From Zerene cesonia (Eukaryota; Arthropoda; Insecta; Lepidoptera; Pieridae): a DNA stretch of 64,000 bases. Numbering within the stretch: position 1 is the stretch's first letter; every line of letters starts with the position of its first letter. The stretch spans positions 8,705,624-8,769,623 of the forward strand of contig NC_052121.1 of the NCBI RefSeq assembly GCF_012273895.1, read 5' to 3'. Shown one piece after another: positions 21,734-36,700 of the stretch. The translations under genes were made by a program, and so were the position numbers. The notes beneath the pieces were generated by a model, which did not search any database, was not told the DNA's origin, and saw only the letters and a list, made by a program, of their open reading frames with translations.

Positions 21734-24700
21734 ATGTCGCGTCGTCTGCAAAACAAACCGCGTCCCAAACCACGCACTCGTTCGCAGGTCGCCGAGCCGC
21801 CTCCAGTAGACCCCGCGCCGCCAGAACAACACCAGCAACCACCGTCTGACGATGAAAAGGACTCCGAATGGCGCCCGTCACGCCCAGCCTCTCCACCGCA
21901 AAGAACAGATGACATTTCCGAAGGCTCCGAAGCCACTGTACGACCAGTCAGACCGGAACCGGTCAGTCGATACGCAAACCTCAATTACTGGAAGGCCAGG
22001 CGAGTGACATTCTATCGGAATGGGGATCCTTTTCATCCCGGCGTTGAGTTCCGATTCAAGCCAGGCAGAGATCTGGTGTCCATGGACGCGTTGCTAGATA
22101 GATTGTCTGAGAGATTGGAGCTCCCACGTGGTGCAAGATTCATCTTTGGGATGGACGGCGATCGTAAATATAGACTAGAAGAGCTAGAAGACGGAGCATC
22201 TTACGTCGTGTCGTCGTATAAGACATTCAAAGTAAGTGTTCCATATCTGACCTCGTTTAATTTTCTTGGTAATAGTTTATAAATTAAAGGTAAGTTAAAA
22301 TAATTAGTCATGAGCACATGTGCCGTGCGTGACCCGTGCCAAAAGAAGTAAATATATATATAAGTAAACGCGGCGCGATATAATCACACCATTTCCTTTA
22401 CTTTTAATATTTTAATAACACATACGAGTAGTAAATAATGCCACGTCCTGTCTCATTTAACTTTTGTGTTTCTTTAACCGAATTATTCGTCTATTTTCAT
22501 ACATGTAGAAAATATTAGGTAAAGTAATAAATGGAAATAACATTAAAATAAGATTTCAATTGTGTTCATTATATAAAATAAACATACCCGTTATAACGCC
22601 AAGTAACTTTGTATATCATAAAAGAAACAAAGACTAGATATTCGAACCGGTTTCATCCGTGGTACTCGTGGTACATAGCCTATGTCACTCAGTGTAATAG
22701 CAGCTTTCTTATGGTGAAAGAATTTTTGAAATCGGTTCAGCCGTTTACGCGTGATTTCGTGACCAAGGGAAATAGGGATTCATTTTTATATGTATAGATG
22801 ACAAACCCGGGGAAAGGGTAAGATATAGAATAAAATCTCTAATATAAGATACATCCACAAATTATCGTGAAATACGTAAAAATCATAATTGTAATATTGA
22901 ATGTGTTTAACTTAAATACCTGCGTTCGAGGCTACGTCCTTGCCCAGATGTAGGTCGCAGGATAAGCCCCACGCACCGTCTGAGTCCTCCTAACTATTTG
23001 CATTTTGATTACATAACCGATTTTCTTCTAACATACGAAACTAATTGCGAACAAATTCTACCTAAACGATGTTATATCGTTCGAGGGGAAACGAATAATT
23101 ACGCAGAACTTAATGTTTGTTTGTGGAAACGAATTTCTGAAAACTCTTGATTGCTCTGATTATATATCATTATATTTTTATTTAGTTGCATGGTAAAATA
23201 TTGCGGTAAATTTTTTTGATTCTTTGATTATGCAACTAGAAACTATAAAACTACAACTATTTTGAATTTCAAGCATGGTTATTACACTGAAGTTATACAT
23301 TATTATAGAGGCTGTTAAAGATAACGTGTAATGAAGACTTCATTATTGAATCGTTTTTCTAGACACTACCTTATCATCGAGATATATCTATATACCGAAA
23401 AAAACAATTGTATTGGTTGCTCATATATTCTACCGATAACGTGTAATGAAGACTTCATTATTGAATTTACTTATCGTTTTTCTAGACACAGCCTTATCAT
23501 CGAGATATATCTATATACCGAAAAAAAAACAATTGAATTGGTTGCTCATATATTCTGTATCCTGTAATATACTATAATCAATTACGTTTTTTCCACATCA
23601 ACACAGGCCATAAATTGACAAATAAAAAAAAAAATCGAAAATAAATTCAAACATTTAGCTGTATATAGAATATTCAGACACAATGCAAGTGACCGGTTGG
23701 CATCGTTTCAGGCGAGGGCAATGCTCCACCTTGCACTTACTATGCATCAAGGCAAAACTTTAACATCTAATCTTTTAACGCATGAGCTATTGCTGCAATG
23801 AAATTAATGCTTTGTGTTCATTATACGTCCTTTGTGGAATAAAATACATCTTTGTTTTAAACAAACAATTCTGTATTTTAATGTTCTTTTCTGTTTTACT
23901 GGCTTTCGGTTCGACTTGTTTGACACTGTATTTGATGAGATATTTAAAATCTTTTATCGTGACATATTTAGATAACTATAAATTGATAGAACTGTTGTGT
24001 TATTTATTAAAGAAACTATGATATCGGAATAGGTTAGGAAGGAGACTTGTTGACGAAATAAAGTATGATGAAGCGTAATATTAAATCGGTTAATGCGTTT
24101 TTGAACTCTGTAAAAATCTATAAATTACAGTATATAGTAGACATCGAGTAAGAGATATAGATTTACATAAAAATTTCGAACTTTTGGAACACGATGCTCA
24201 ATATATTGTTACAACCTAATTTTGGAAACCTAGGACCGCATTACGGTGTTCCTGGTGCGTTTCATTGGAGATCCCGGGATCCCTTTTTTTTTTTATAGTG
24301 AGGAAATCTTGCAGATACCCACGGCCCCCGGGGATGGAGCCGTGGGTTATGTCGGATTCTTACCGACCAAAACCTCACTGTGTTCCGTCGAGCCACTTGA
24401 GTGAGGGGGCCACGGGAGCTGGTTAAAATTCATCCCCCTCAGATCCCGGGATCCCTGCTATTATGCTTTGAGTTTGGCCACCTAGGAGGTTTTAGTGGGT
24501 AGAAATCCCACATTCTCTACTTTTCCCCCAAAGCTGATACTCCAGCTTTTTGAAGAAGATTTCCTCCTCATAAAAAAAAGGACCATATTACGGTAACATT
24601 TTACCATGGAATAGTTAATTCCAGTTACGAAATATGAGTATAGTATTCGCTATGAGCAATGAGCATTACACCGATAGATATAGAGAAATTTGCGAGAAAA

Positions 24701-27700
24701 TGCTCTAGTATGTAGTATATAATACTCTTAGAAAAATAATAGAAAGATTTGTAATGTTCAATAATTTATTTCCTAACTATGTTTAATTATATGAAAAATG
24801 GTTACTTGTGATAAATAACAGATTTTTTTTTATATACTTATTGTATGAAAGAAATAGCTTGGCTACATATTATTTAAATTGGCTAAGTAAGCTCATAATT
24901 GAAAATTGAAATATTAATTGATATAAAATGAAATATGCACTATTACTTTAGACGAATCCATAAAAGCTCATAATAAGAACTGGGTCTTATAATAACAGTG
25001 AGTGTATTTCCTGTTTGTCGTCCCTTTTAATTAAAACTGCTGTAATTAATGTATCGCGTATGAAATTTTCATAATATCAATTACTACGCAAATGAAAGAA
25101 TCATGAATAAAACATTACAGAGTGAGTAATATACGTAAATCGCATAGTATTCGAGTTGCGTAGTATATTCGTAGCACCGTAGCGCCGTAGCGTCGTAGCG
25201 TCCTATGTTTGCTAAACTTCTATAGTAAATCAATGATCATTATAATGTGATGTTATCTATTTTCGTGAATTAGTGTGGGAATAAACGTATAAACAAATGC
25301 AATTCGCGAAGGAGTTTCTGATCGTTGTGATTTAGAATTTCGTATTTTCTATATGAATATCTAGTTTTTAGAATTTGGTACATTAACTTCAGTTTTCCCA
25401 AAACTACTTTCCTTAATCAGTTAAAAATAAATCGCCGCCAGTGATTATATATTACTTTAGTTAATGCCTTTCACACCTTAGTTATGCTAAAGTAAAATTG
25501 CGGCATCTTAACGACCAAGGTGGGCCAAGTCATGATGCAGATACAAATTTTATTAGTGCTATTATTTAAGACTAGAAAAATAACCATAAAGTAGATATAA
25601 ATGATTAAATATTCCTTCAATTTAATTTCTTAAGAATTGTTATTGAGTTTCTCTAGTTTATGAATTCAATTTACTAAGTATTTCAAGGGGCTGAGGGGGT
25701 TGCTTGGTACTCCAAAAACCACCATCCTGGCTAAGTCAATTTCGATCACCTGACTAATAATTATTTTCACTGAAGGATTTTACTAAGGTCGAATAGAAAG
25801 CGACTATTAGAATTCGTTAATTGACGTGAAATCGTGCGTCACAATATTGCTCAGAACGTAAACGCACCTCGCAGTACAATAATCGTTATTACGTCTTGTT
25901 ACAACAACAAGACATTATATAAAATAATTTGAGGCTAATGGTTTTCTTATTATACACCTAGAATGTCGAAACGTAGTAGGGTGGACATTGAAACTCGGTC
26001 AAGTGCGAATTGGACACGTAGTGGGTTTAGTTATTTCAAATGCTTGATACTAAGTTTAATCGGTTTCTAGTTAAGGAAATAAATAAATTCTGCAACCTTA
26101 TATATCTATCGACAAAATCGATCCAAATTCTATCAGTGTTTTAGGTTGCTTCGTAACAAACAGACAGAAAGACGAAATTATTTCTTGATTAATTTTTAAA
26201 ACACAGAACGATAACAAATTATTTATTTTTCAAATCACTAAATACAATTACTCGGACTAAAGGTAATCCATACAAGAAACATCATGCTCTATAAAAGTAC
26301 ACAAAACTGTAATACATTTTTTAATGTATAACTTTCGTATAATGTAGCAGAGCCTCGTGGTTGCCACGTCTACTCGTACTAAAATCTTCTTCAATAAATG
26401 GACTATTCTACATAGAATAATTGTTCAATTCGAATCAGTACATCCTGAGATTATTTCGTTCAAACATACACGCTCCTCTGCTTCATAATAGTATAGAAAA
26501 AAAAAAACACACCGCCCTCAGTCAAGAACCACCTAGCCAGTTTTAAAATACTTTATTTATTTACCTCATTAAACGAGGATAAAATTAATGCAAAAATATG
26601 TACCGATATTACGACTTCCGAATAAAAAATGATGTTCACCAAACTCATAGGACGTAAAGTTCTAGAAACTCCTTGAAACGGTACGTAATACCGCTATCGA
26701 TACAGATTGCATGGCGATGAATGTATAAACTGCATTTTCCGGGCACCGAGCTCGATCACACGGCATTGTATCGGGCAGGCCCTGTCGAAATTAGGGATTT
26801 AGGTCAGACGTCCGAATGGTCAGTAAATCGCGATATAAAGCTGTGAACACACGTATGATGAATTATTCTTGCTTTTTACTATATGATAACTTTCATTGTA
26901 TTTGATAATGTTTATAGACCTTGTAGAAAGCTGTAATCCACACATAGTTTTATACGTTATTCTATATTAATTCATAAATGGCTTGTATGGTCGTTGAATC
27001 TTGGTTTTCAAAATTATAACATTTTTTATCTGTACGTAGTAGCATCATAAATTAGCAACGTTTGCTTGTATCGTTGTTATACGCAAAACTTATAAGTAAT
27101 TGCGTTTTCATTTATAGATAAAACAAGATAAATAGCAGTTCTTAAAGATCCAGCATAATTTTACTCCATAATTAGCTTTGTTGTGATATTGTTTTTATCA
27201 ACTGTAACTGAGTTTATTTAACTTAAAACCTTGTATTCATAAAGTTGCCCTATTATCCTATATCAAAAATTTATTTAGGTTAATAGAGCGTGTAACTGAA
27301 ACGTATTTGTTTTATTTCCTCACGTCATTTAGAATATCCGCGTATTTATTATTAGACCAAATATTATCACGAAAACCAACAATTTTTCTTTATGTTACAA
27401 ACGCCGAATTAAAAAATTGGATCAAGGTCTTAGCAACCTTCGCCTAATATTCTTAATTTTGTTATGCGTAATCTTAAGCTTATCGCGGTCCCTTCGTGAC
27501 ATTGTAGGTCTTAGTTACACGTGAGACCTCCATAAAGGGGTTTTAATTGTATATCGTCGATGTGTATCAGGCTTTACTTACAGTGGGCAGTATAACTTGC
27601 GTGGACGGTAGAGAGCGACCTTGGACAAAACCAGCCCCTCCCAACAATGTATTCAAATCCAAATAGTTGATCGTTACCCGCCGTCTCATTCGCATACCTT

Positions 27701-30700
27701 GTAATGAGAAATAGGAACTCTATTTCATTAGCATTAAGTTTATTTCCGCGTACGTTATGGTGGCGTTGAGTGCCTTCTGTGATAAGTCGCGGCGGCTTTG
27801 TTTTGTTAGTGCGGTTCTATCAGCTGTTGTGGGGCCTAGTACCCCATATGGAGTCTAGGAACTACGACGTTTCTTTTATATGGTCTTAATTGTCCAATCG
27901 AGCTCGGTGCAATCAGTGTCTTTGTGATAGTGATAAAAACTCTTTTCGTCTACAATTAAAAAAAAATCGTCTGTAATTATCGTATACTCGTATTAATAAC
28001 GGTTCTAAATTTGAATTTAGAAAATCTTAATTAAATACAACAAAATTCTTCATACTTCATAAATATTAAAGCTTCCATTGCTTAGAATTCATGCATTCAT
28101 GCACTCAAAAAGTTCGTGAATTCATTTGTTGATGAACATGGCCTCAAATTTGATACCAGCGGTCCGCCCAGGCTTCGCCCGTGGTACATATATAACCTAT
28201 AGCCTTCCTCAACAAATGGGCTATCTAATACTGAAAGAAATTTTCAAATCGGACCAATAGTTCCTGAGATTAGTGCGTTCAAACAAACAAACAAAACTTC
28301 AAATTTATTATATTAGTATAGATAAACAACAGTAAATTGAAAAGCAAATGCATGATATCATTCGATCATATATCTTTTGATGTGGAGTTGCACTGTATGC
28401 AAATTACCTCATTTGCATTGGACCCACGTCATATCCGTTTTATGTTAAACACTAAAAAGTTATCATTGTACTTGACCGATGATCACATAAATATGGAAAC
28501 AATAACTACTGTTCTATGAATGTTTCTCATATGCTCTCTCAATTAATAAAATTCCAATTTTTTTTTTTAAGTTCTCCTTCTTATTAACAATAATTTACTT
28601 TAATATAAGTAAAGGTTAAAAAATACATAAATAAAGAGTTAAATACTATCCAGAAAATAACTGTAAAAAGTTTTAAATATTTGTAAGGTCTAAGAATCAA
28701 TCGCTAATATATTATATATATCGTTAAATTTAGAGCTTTTCTCCTTGGGCTTTAATTTTATAATTTATTAAACTTAACAGTACAATTAATTTAATATCCA
28801 TTTGATAGAAATCATAAGAAGTAACGTGATGAGCCCATGACCACGTATATTTAATTACTTATAAACGGCTATAAACGACTTTTCCTCAAACTAAGTATTA
28901 ATACTTGCCCACTTTTAACGTTTTTACACATCAAAGCATCTCTCCATTCGACTGTACTTTTTCTGCTTTTGTGACTCGTTAAATCCGTGGGTTTTTAGCC
29001 GATCGCCGTGATTCTTTTTGTATATGATAGAAAATTGTTGTCATTTTTGTCATATTAAAGAATCTAGAGTGGTACTTCCCTCTCTAAGAACGTCAGTTGT
29101 CCTTTTTTGTCTTAAAGTCTGGCTTCAGCATGGTTTTATTTAGTTTGCATCCAGGGTAAATAAAGCCTCTGTTATAATCCAGAAAGAGAACCGACCATCC
29201 ACCATAATTATAAATCTGAGCGTTTATAATAGAAGAGGGATATTTATATGTTCAGTATAAAGCTAGTTCATTATGAACGAAGATTTATTCGGATCCTGAT
29301 GGGTTCTTGAACTTGAACAGAGGTACTGAACGCGAATGACATTTAAACTGGTAATTAAATAATTATTTAACGTACAGGCAAGTCGGTAAAAAGTTTCGTG
29401 TTACATAAACATTTTTAATTTTAGACGTTTAGAATTTTAGAGTAATAAAGTATATGAATGCTACAATAATCTGTATATAAATCCATGGCATTATGCATTT
29501 AAAATTGTTCCATATAAGTAAAGATATATATAAAATATACATTTTGTGGAATGTAGTCAAAAAAAGCATAGGTGAGAAATTTTATCCTCATTTCTTCAGA
29601 ATATATGTGAAAAACATTTTAATTAATCGTTAAGTTTAAAGAAATATCGCTGAGTATTTTGGTAAAAAAAAAAATCTTATTTTTCAAGTTTGTTTTTTTA
29701 TAAAAGTTAGCGCATTTGAATGTACGTTGTATTAATTTTAAAATTATTGTTTTATTCGAATCTAGTTATTGGAAAAACTTAAAGAAAAACATCGGTAAAC
29801 AAAGGGTTAGGTAACTAAACCTTGGCGCAGAGGTGAGCTGTAACTATGATAAATGATATGACTTCGTAATTTAATTTCATATATGATTATATAATTAATA
29901 TATGTAATATCTTATAAGTGCCACTTAAAACTACTTACTACATCGCTTATAAAAAAATCGTAAAATTTTTCATAATAAAAATTTTCAGGCCAACATAAAA
30001 AAAGTAAACGTGTGTAGGCAGATTTTTTCTTTTTCGTTATCGTTATCCAAAATATTTATATCGATATTGAAGCTTGCGTGACCTATGTTATATGGATTTA
30101 TTTATAGTAAATCGTGAAGCCATAAGTATAATACATATTATAATATTTATGTATGACGGCATTTCAAAAAGCCTATCGTCTAAAGCCAGTATTTGCAAAT
30201 GGTTTTTCTTTAAAGCTTTTTTTTTTTGACATTATACATTTAGACATTATTTATATTCTCTGACCGATGATGGTATTTGAAATTTCAAATACATATACGT
30301 GCTTTTATTTTGCTGTAAAACCTCCTCCGGTGCGGTATTTTTATACATTTTATTTGTTAAACAATAGATCGCTTTTGGGGATCCATTGTACTAAGAAAAA
30401 ATTTAAAGAGGTTTCTGAACTTCAGTAAAATGTAAATAAAAATATAATATCATACGACATACACACATTCACAACATACTACATCTACATTCGTTTCATA
30501 CATGACATTTCAAACACGCCGTCTGTTTGCCTGCGCACGCACATGGGACATTTTCACTACCTGTTCAACAACTATCAAGCGATTCATAACCATCGTTGTT
30601 GTCCCATTCACAGAACCCTTAAAACTGATTATTTAAAACGAAAAATTGCCAAAAAATTCAGCATAAAAGCGCTTACACATAAAAGTTGATACGAGATTTG

Positions 30701-33700
30701 CAGCGTGAAAAGCGCTTACATTAAAGACGTTGGTTACAAAAGAAATAAACGTGTGGCGCCCAAGCAGATACCGTTGGTTAGCTAATTCGATGGTGGACAG
30801 CGACGACGACGCCTTCACCGTCATTTCACTGCCAGTCTACACGCCACCGCCAGTAAGTTGTATTTTATCGCTTACATGTAAGCATATCACTCGTAAAATG
30901 GTATAGTGTATATATGGGCTTATGGGGACAGTAATCACACATGCAAAATACTTACACATAACATACATATAACTCAAAATGTTTTTTATTTTTTTTTAAA
31001 TTGGAATATTTTAGCAGGAGGAAAAGTTACCAGTACCAAATAAAGTGTTTTCGATATCAAATCGAATTATGTTAATTATATTTCAAAATCTTGTTAGAGT
31101 AAATTAAATACAAAGCAACTTCCAACAAATGGTATAATTAGAGTTATTGAAAAACAAACAAAGCATCTAATATCTGGACGATCTTAATTGTTTCTACGCT
31201 GTGACACGTAACACAAAGAAGTCAATTAACTGATACACCGAAAGTATTTATTAATCGCACAAAACACCGCAGTCCGTTTTCTATGCAGCAATTTCTGACG
31301 TGACCTCGCTTGCGACATATTCCCTCATCGCTTGTACACGCTCTGTGAATGTACAAGCTACAAAAACCAACCCCGAAGACCCTTTGAGAAAAGCAAAGCA
31401 TTCTTTGAGTGTACGAAAAGTTTTTACGTGACGAGCTCCCAGGGGTCATTCGAATTGGATTTTCTAATTGCACGCGTGGAAACGATAAGGGTTGTCCTTG
31501 ACGGACGGTCAGCTATCGGCCAAGGACTTATAGTCCACTCGGTTTTGTTTACCCTGGCCAGTGGTCAGTCGCTCGCCGTTCCCTACAGTAGTGCAAAATA
31601 TCTCGAATAAGGATACGATATTACGCGAAAAGTGCAGAGAATTTGAGAATCACTGACAATCTCACGGTGAGTGTTTACGAGCGGGGATGTAATTTTTATT
31701 TTTTAAATTTAAAATTTTAATAATTTTTAATTTTCTTTAATTGTTTTTGCAACACTGTATTACAACACAACATCTTGTATTACAACACTTACTTTTTGAT
31801 ATCGTAATAAAAGTGAAAAATACTATAAATAATTGACACAAGAAGCACAAAAATTTAAAAAATATGTGTTTATTTTTGAACTAAAAAAGTAAGCATATGA
31901 TTAATCTACTTTATTAATCCTCACTTTTGTCAATCTTTCAAACCTGTCAATATAATATCTAATTATGAATTAAATCGATCTAATTTTTATTTCTTAATAT
32001 TATTTTAATAAAAGGTTAGTTATTATTAGTTAAAATATATTATAATATACGCAAACACACAAATAAAATCCAGCGTCGTAACATTCTTTAAAAAATACAT
32101 TTCGCAAAATATTTTGTCGACCGCTCTTTCTTATGCGAGGCAATAAACATTCCTTCGTATAATTTGTTTGGAATTAGGTCGTCATACACAATCTGGGTTA
32201 GAAGCGGTAACGTTGAGAAATAGCAAAAAACATCTGAAATGTAACACGGCGCATTGTTTCCATAAGGTTATAAAATTTCTAATAAACGACGATAAATGGG
32301 TCCGTATTACGTTCGCGTCGCACGCGCTAAATGAAGTATCGAAATGATTTGCATAAAACTCATTTTAAAGGTTAATCACGAACTATATAGTGGAATATGA
32401 TAAATTACGTTCACCATGTTAAGTATATATTAGCAGCTCGGTTACAGTAATCTTTGTTTAACTAAGTGACCTGAGAATTATTGAATTATATAGGAACTAG
32501 CTTTTGCCCCCGGCTTGGCATGCTGTAAATTCGGAGTAATTTAATAGCGTAGTGAGTAGTAATTTTAATGCCCATTATAATATATAAATATTATAAATGC
32601 AAAAGTAACATTGTCTTTCTCTTCTCCTGTCCAACCACTAAACCAATTTGGATGAAATTTATAGAGATAGTTCGAAATTCGAGAATGGTTATAGGATAGT
32701 ATTTAACCTACGAAAACGGGAAGTATGCGGAGAAAACACCGGACGGTCTATATTTCAGAGCAAAGCCGCGGGCGGACAGCTAGTTACTGTATCGGTAAAA
32801 TGTTAATACATATTTATTAAATCTATGGCAGAAAACAGTCTAAATTTGAGATCATTTTAAAATGACCGAAGGTAGACTGTAATGTACGCAGTACACAAAA
32901 ATTAAACTAACACATAATCGATTTTATCAACACTCTTAACTCTCACACTCTTATTTTACTAAACTTTCATATGTCACACTACCAAAATGCATTAATTAAT
33001 AACCAATTCTGTAACGAGAGTTTTCATTTATTAAATATTGAACTTAGATACAATATTTGTTAATTTAATTTTAATGCAACTAGCTAGATTATACAATAAG
33101 ACATACTCAAACAAAGCCCTCATACAGTAATAGAGTTTTTCTAACCTTTTTTCATAACACCAACCCCACCACAGGTTGCAAAACACGTATACCTACGTCC
33201 TACACCAACCAAAAGTCATCAAAAACATTCAACTTATAGCCCCTTAAATGTACATTCTCTAGAACCTAAAGTCCATACTTTTATTTACACAGGCCGCAAG
33301 CTACGGCAAAAAAAACGGCATGTGGTACGGTGGAACAAGCACAGCTAGCGGCTGGTCTCGCGCTGGTACGCGTAAGCAATCGGTGGCCGAGTCAGACGCG
33401 CCTCCTCCGGGCGGCGGCAAGGCTTCTAGCGGTCGAGTCATACGGATCATTAATAATATGGACCATTCTATACAGGTAAGTTATATGTTACATTCTTAGG
33501 GATACGGCTCTGTGAATAATAATCATGATATTCTGAATACCTTCTGATATTTGGTGTCTATCTTAATATATATAAATTACGTGTCACTAACCTAACCGAA
33601 CTACTCAACCGATTTTAATCAAATCTGCACACTATTGCGCATAGTTTTATCCAACTTAAAAGGTAGGATAATTATTATTATTTCAATTAATGCATATAAC

Positions 33701-36700
33701 CCAGGCGGAGCCGGGGCGTAATAGTGTAATATAAAGTATAAACGCGTATACTAAAACATTCGATGCGAAATTCGTTGTTTTTTTTTGATTTTAGAAGAAT
33801 AACATATTTTGATCATCGAAATTCGGTTCGTGTCTAAATACATTTAAACATTTTATAGTTAACGTGTTCAAATTTTACAATTTCACATTTTATTTGTTGT
33901 TACGTTAGAAATTTCTTCGAGAAACGAATAGTAAATACAGTGTGCTGATTAAATGTGAGACGTCAGAAAATAACGACTGGTTTCAATGAAACTACAGCTT
34001 GGATATGAAACGTTCCTATTTATAATAAACTAGCACGAAACGATTAAAATTTGATTAAGTAAACGTGTACTTTTCTGAGCCCTTATCGCTAGTAAATTGA
34101 AGGGTTGTAGTAGCGTTAAACGCGAAGCCAAAGTAAGGTTTTCATACCATTTATTGGGACGGTTTCAATGCAAAAACCTTGGCGATAAACTATGTGAAAC
34201 AGTTTCAATTTCCACATTTAGGTCATAAATTATATGCTGTTGTTAAATCTTATGGGGCTTTCGTATGATTGTTAAATGATACTGTTAAAGTCCGAGCTCA
34301 TTTGAAATTAATGGACTTGATTGTTAGGGCAGCTGTGATTAAAAAAATTGCAATATTGTAAAAATAAATATGTTATGAATGTTCATATAATTTCCAAACC
34401 ATAGTAATTGTTTTATTTGCAGTGTCGCGTGCTATTAAATCTAAGGACAACACAACCATTCGAAGAGGTTTTGGAAGATCTGGGTCAAGTGTTGAAAATG
34501 AGCGGAGCAAAGAGGATGTACACAATCAACGGACAAGAAGTGAGTATTGTTCTTTATTTTTTAAAACGGAAAAAATTAGTCATAATTTCTTTGCTTTCTA
34601 TTACGTGGATTATATGTTTGAAATTGTCTTTAGGTGAAAAACTAAAAGCTCGTATATCCACTTAAAATATATTAAATAAAAAACAAGAAAAAATATCTTC
34701 TATAAATTCATTTATAGAAGGTTTCCTTTATTTTGATTATTATTATCTTCCGCAGCTAAAATATTTATTTCTATTATTTTTTATGGTTATAAAATATTGG
34801 TTTATTAATAATTTAATGTTCTTCAATAGGTGAGAAGTTTCTCCCAACTTCGTAATGAGTTTGCTGACGTAGAAACATTTTATTTGGGGAACGTGATGGT
34901 ACCGCCAGCTCTGAGTCCAGGAGTAGCAGCACTACCTATAGAATCGCCCATTCGACGGTACTCTCATAACGAAATTTTTATACAATTTAATATGAGTTAT
35001 TTTCATCTGCGTTAGATAACTTTCGTTCTAGCGCTCAGAAGGACCACTTGCCCTACCCACAAGCTCTACATGCTATATGTTGAATATGCGTTAAATTATA
35101 ACATTAAACTTTCTTATACTTTCTTATTATTTATATTTACTCGCTAGATCACGTTCAAGAGCCAACGTAGCTGCAATCCCAATATCAGACGATACGCGAG
35201 GGAGACGAGCTCGCAGTAAAAGCAGACCAAGAGTTCTCTACGCGCCGGAGGGAGAAATCATTCGTAATTCTGGTATATGAACTTTATGTTTATAAAAGAT
35301 AGATAATTCGTAAATAATCGTTATATGTTGAAAACATTTTGATGTCATTTAAGTTAATCCAATTACGTGTTATTTATTAATATTGTTTAGGTAGTTAAAA
35401 GGACTCAACGAATTATGCTAGATTCTAAGAATTTCAAATCAAGAGAGTGAGTTTCATGCTTCGAGTTTAATTGGTACTTACACGAAATGCTATAATTTAG
35501 AATGTCAAAATATTTTGCGAAAGATATTCAACAATTTTTTTATCAGATAAATGTTTTAGATATTTCACCCGATATCTAATATGGGAGGTCTCTACTAGAA
35601 TCGTCACCGCCCAATTGCGTGCCGTATACGCGGTTTCTGATTAGTCCCTGACATGTCATACCTTTTCCATTATTGGTTATCTATAAAATTGTAGGTTGTC
35701 TAGGTAGATAATACGTAGCTATTTGTTCAAAGAAAATAAATATATCAAAATATATATGGTAAATGTATAAAAGATTTTTTAAACTTACATCTATACTATC
35801 GAAACCAAGAATTATACAATACTAGAGTCCAAATTATTGTTATGAAATATGTATGTAAAATAATTTTTTTGGTCTTCTTTTAGACTATACACTTTTAGAA
35901 GTATTAAAGGAAGAGCCGATGCGAGTGACGATTCGTGGTCTGCGCCGAACTTTCTATCCGCCCATACACCATCCTCCTATAGATAATTCCCCACCAGACA
36001 AGAAAATGCAGCTGGACTGGGTGTAAGAATTTCAATATTACTTATTACATTATTTGTTCCGTCTTTTGTATTAGACTTATGAACTAACTAACGTTTTTAT
36101 TTAATATTGGTTATGGATGCTTCAACGAACTTCAAAAAAGGAGGAGTCTTCAATTATTTTCTAGGTAAACTGTGCCTGTAGCATTGCTTAATACTTTCTG
36201 AATTCGGCAGTTATTATTTCGTCAGATTTGAATATACATTTAGCATGTTCGGACTTGGCACAAAAACTAAACTTGGCAACAGTTGCAATTTGTAATGTGT
36301 GACGTAAGCCCTTTGCAAATCCGTTTAATATAATTTTGAACTGAAAGTCAATTTTATTGCTCTCAGCCTAAGATAGAATATGCGTAATTCCGAAGCCTTT
36401 ATTAATTAAAGTAACGAAACCTTTATATTAATTATAATATTATGTGTTCCGTTTGACGTCCGAAGTCCTTTATGAGAGAGTACATCGCCTTTTTCCCCGA
36501 TGTGTCGCTAGATGGTGCTTAAACTAAAGCCCGCCACGTGGTACCCCCGCCGGCGCCGTGTGTGGTGGGGGACAAAACTCACCACAGTCCCAGAAAGCCA
36601 CCAGAAATGTTCTCATTGTTGCGTCGTTTTTCAAACCGTACGCAAGTCGCTAGATTTAGTAATAATTTGAAGCATATTATTTCATTATATTTAAACTTTC

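Larger units (their letters stand above)
22232..30789. other. Long DCX-EMAP intron or promoter interval
   Basis: About 8.6 kb between the DCX1 exon and the next candidate first exon. No coding exon is supported. It holds repeats (22625-22799, 23320-23556, 24284-24578, 28155-28323), a short minisatellite (25170-25203) and unassigned AT-rich sequence. The stretch at about 26740-27920 is more GC-balanced and may be regulatory; a 14-base block (GCACCGAGCTCGAT) at 26743-26756 recurs inverted at 27897-27910. Confidence 0.6.

Noticed and set aside
26743..27910. 14-bp inverted blocks (GCACCGAGCTCGAT) as transposon ends
   Set aside because: The core CGAGCTCG is itself a palindrome, similarity stops at the block, and no target duplication is visible.
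31332..31610. 92-codon plus-strand ORF
   Set aside because: No domain or similarity recognised and mixed composition. It overlaps the promoter-like island and lacks a splice context for its frame.
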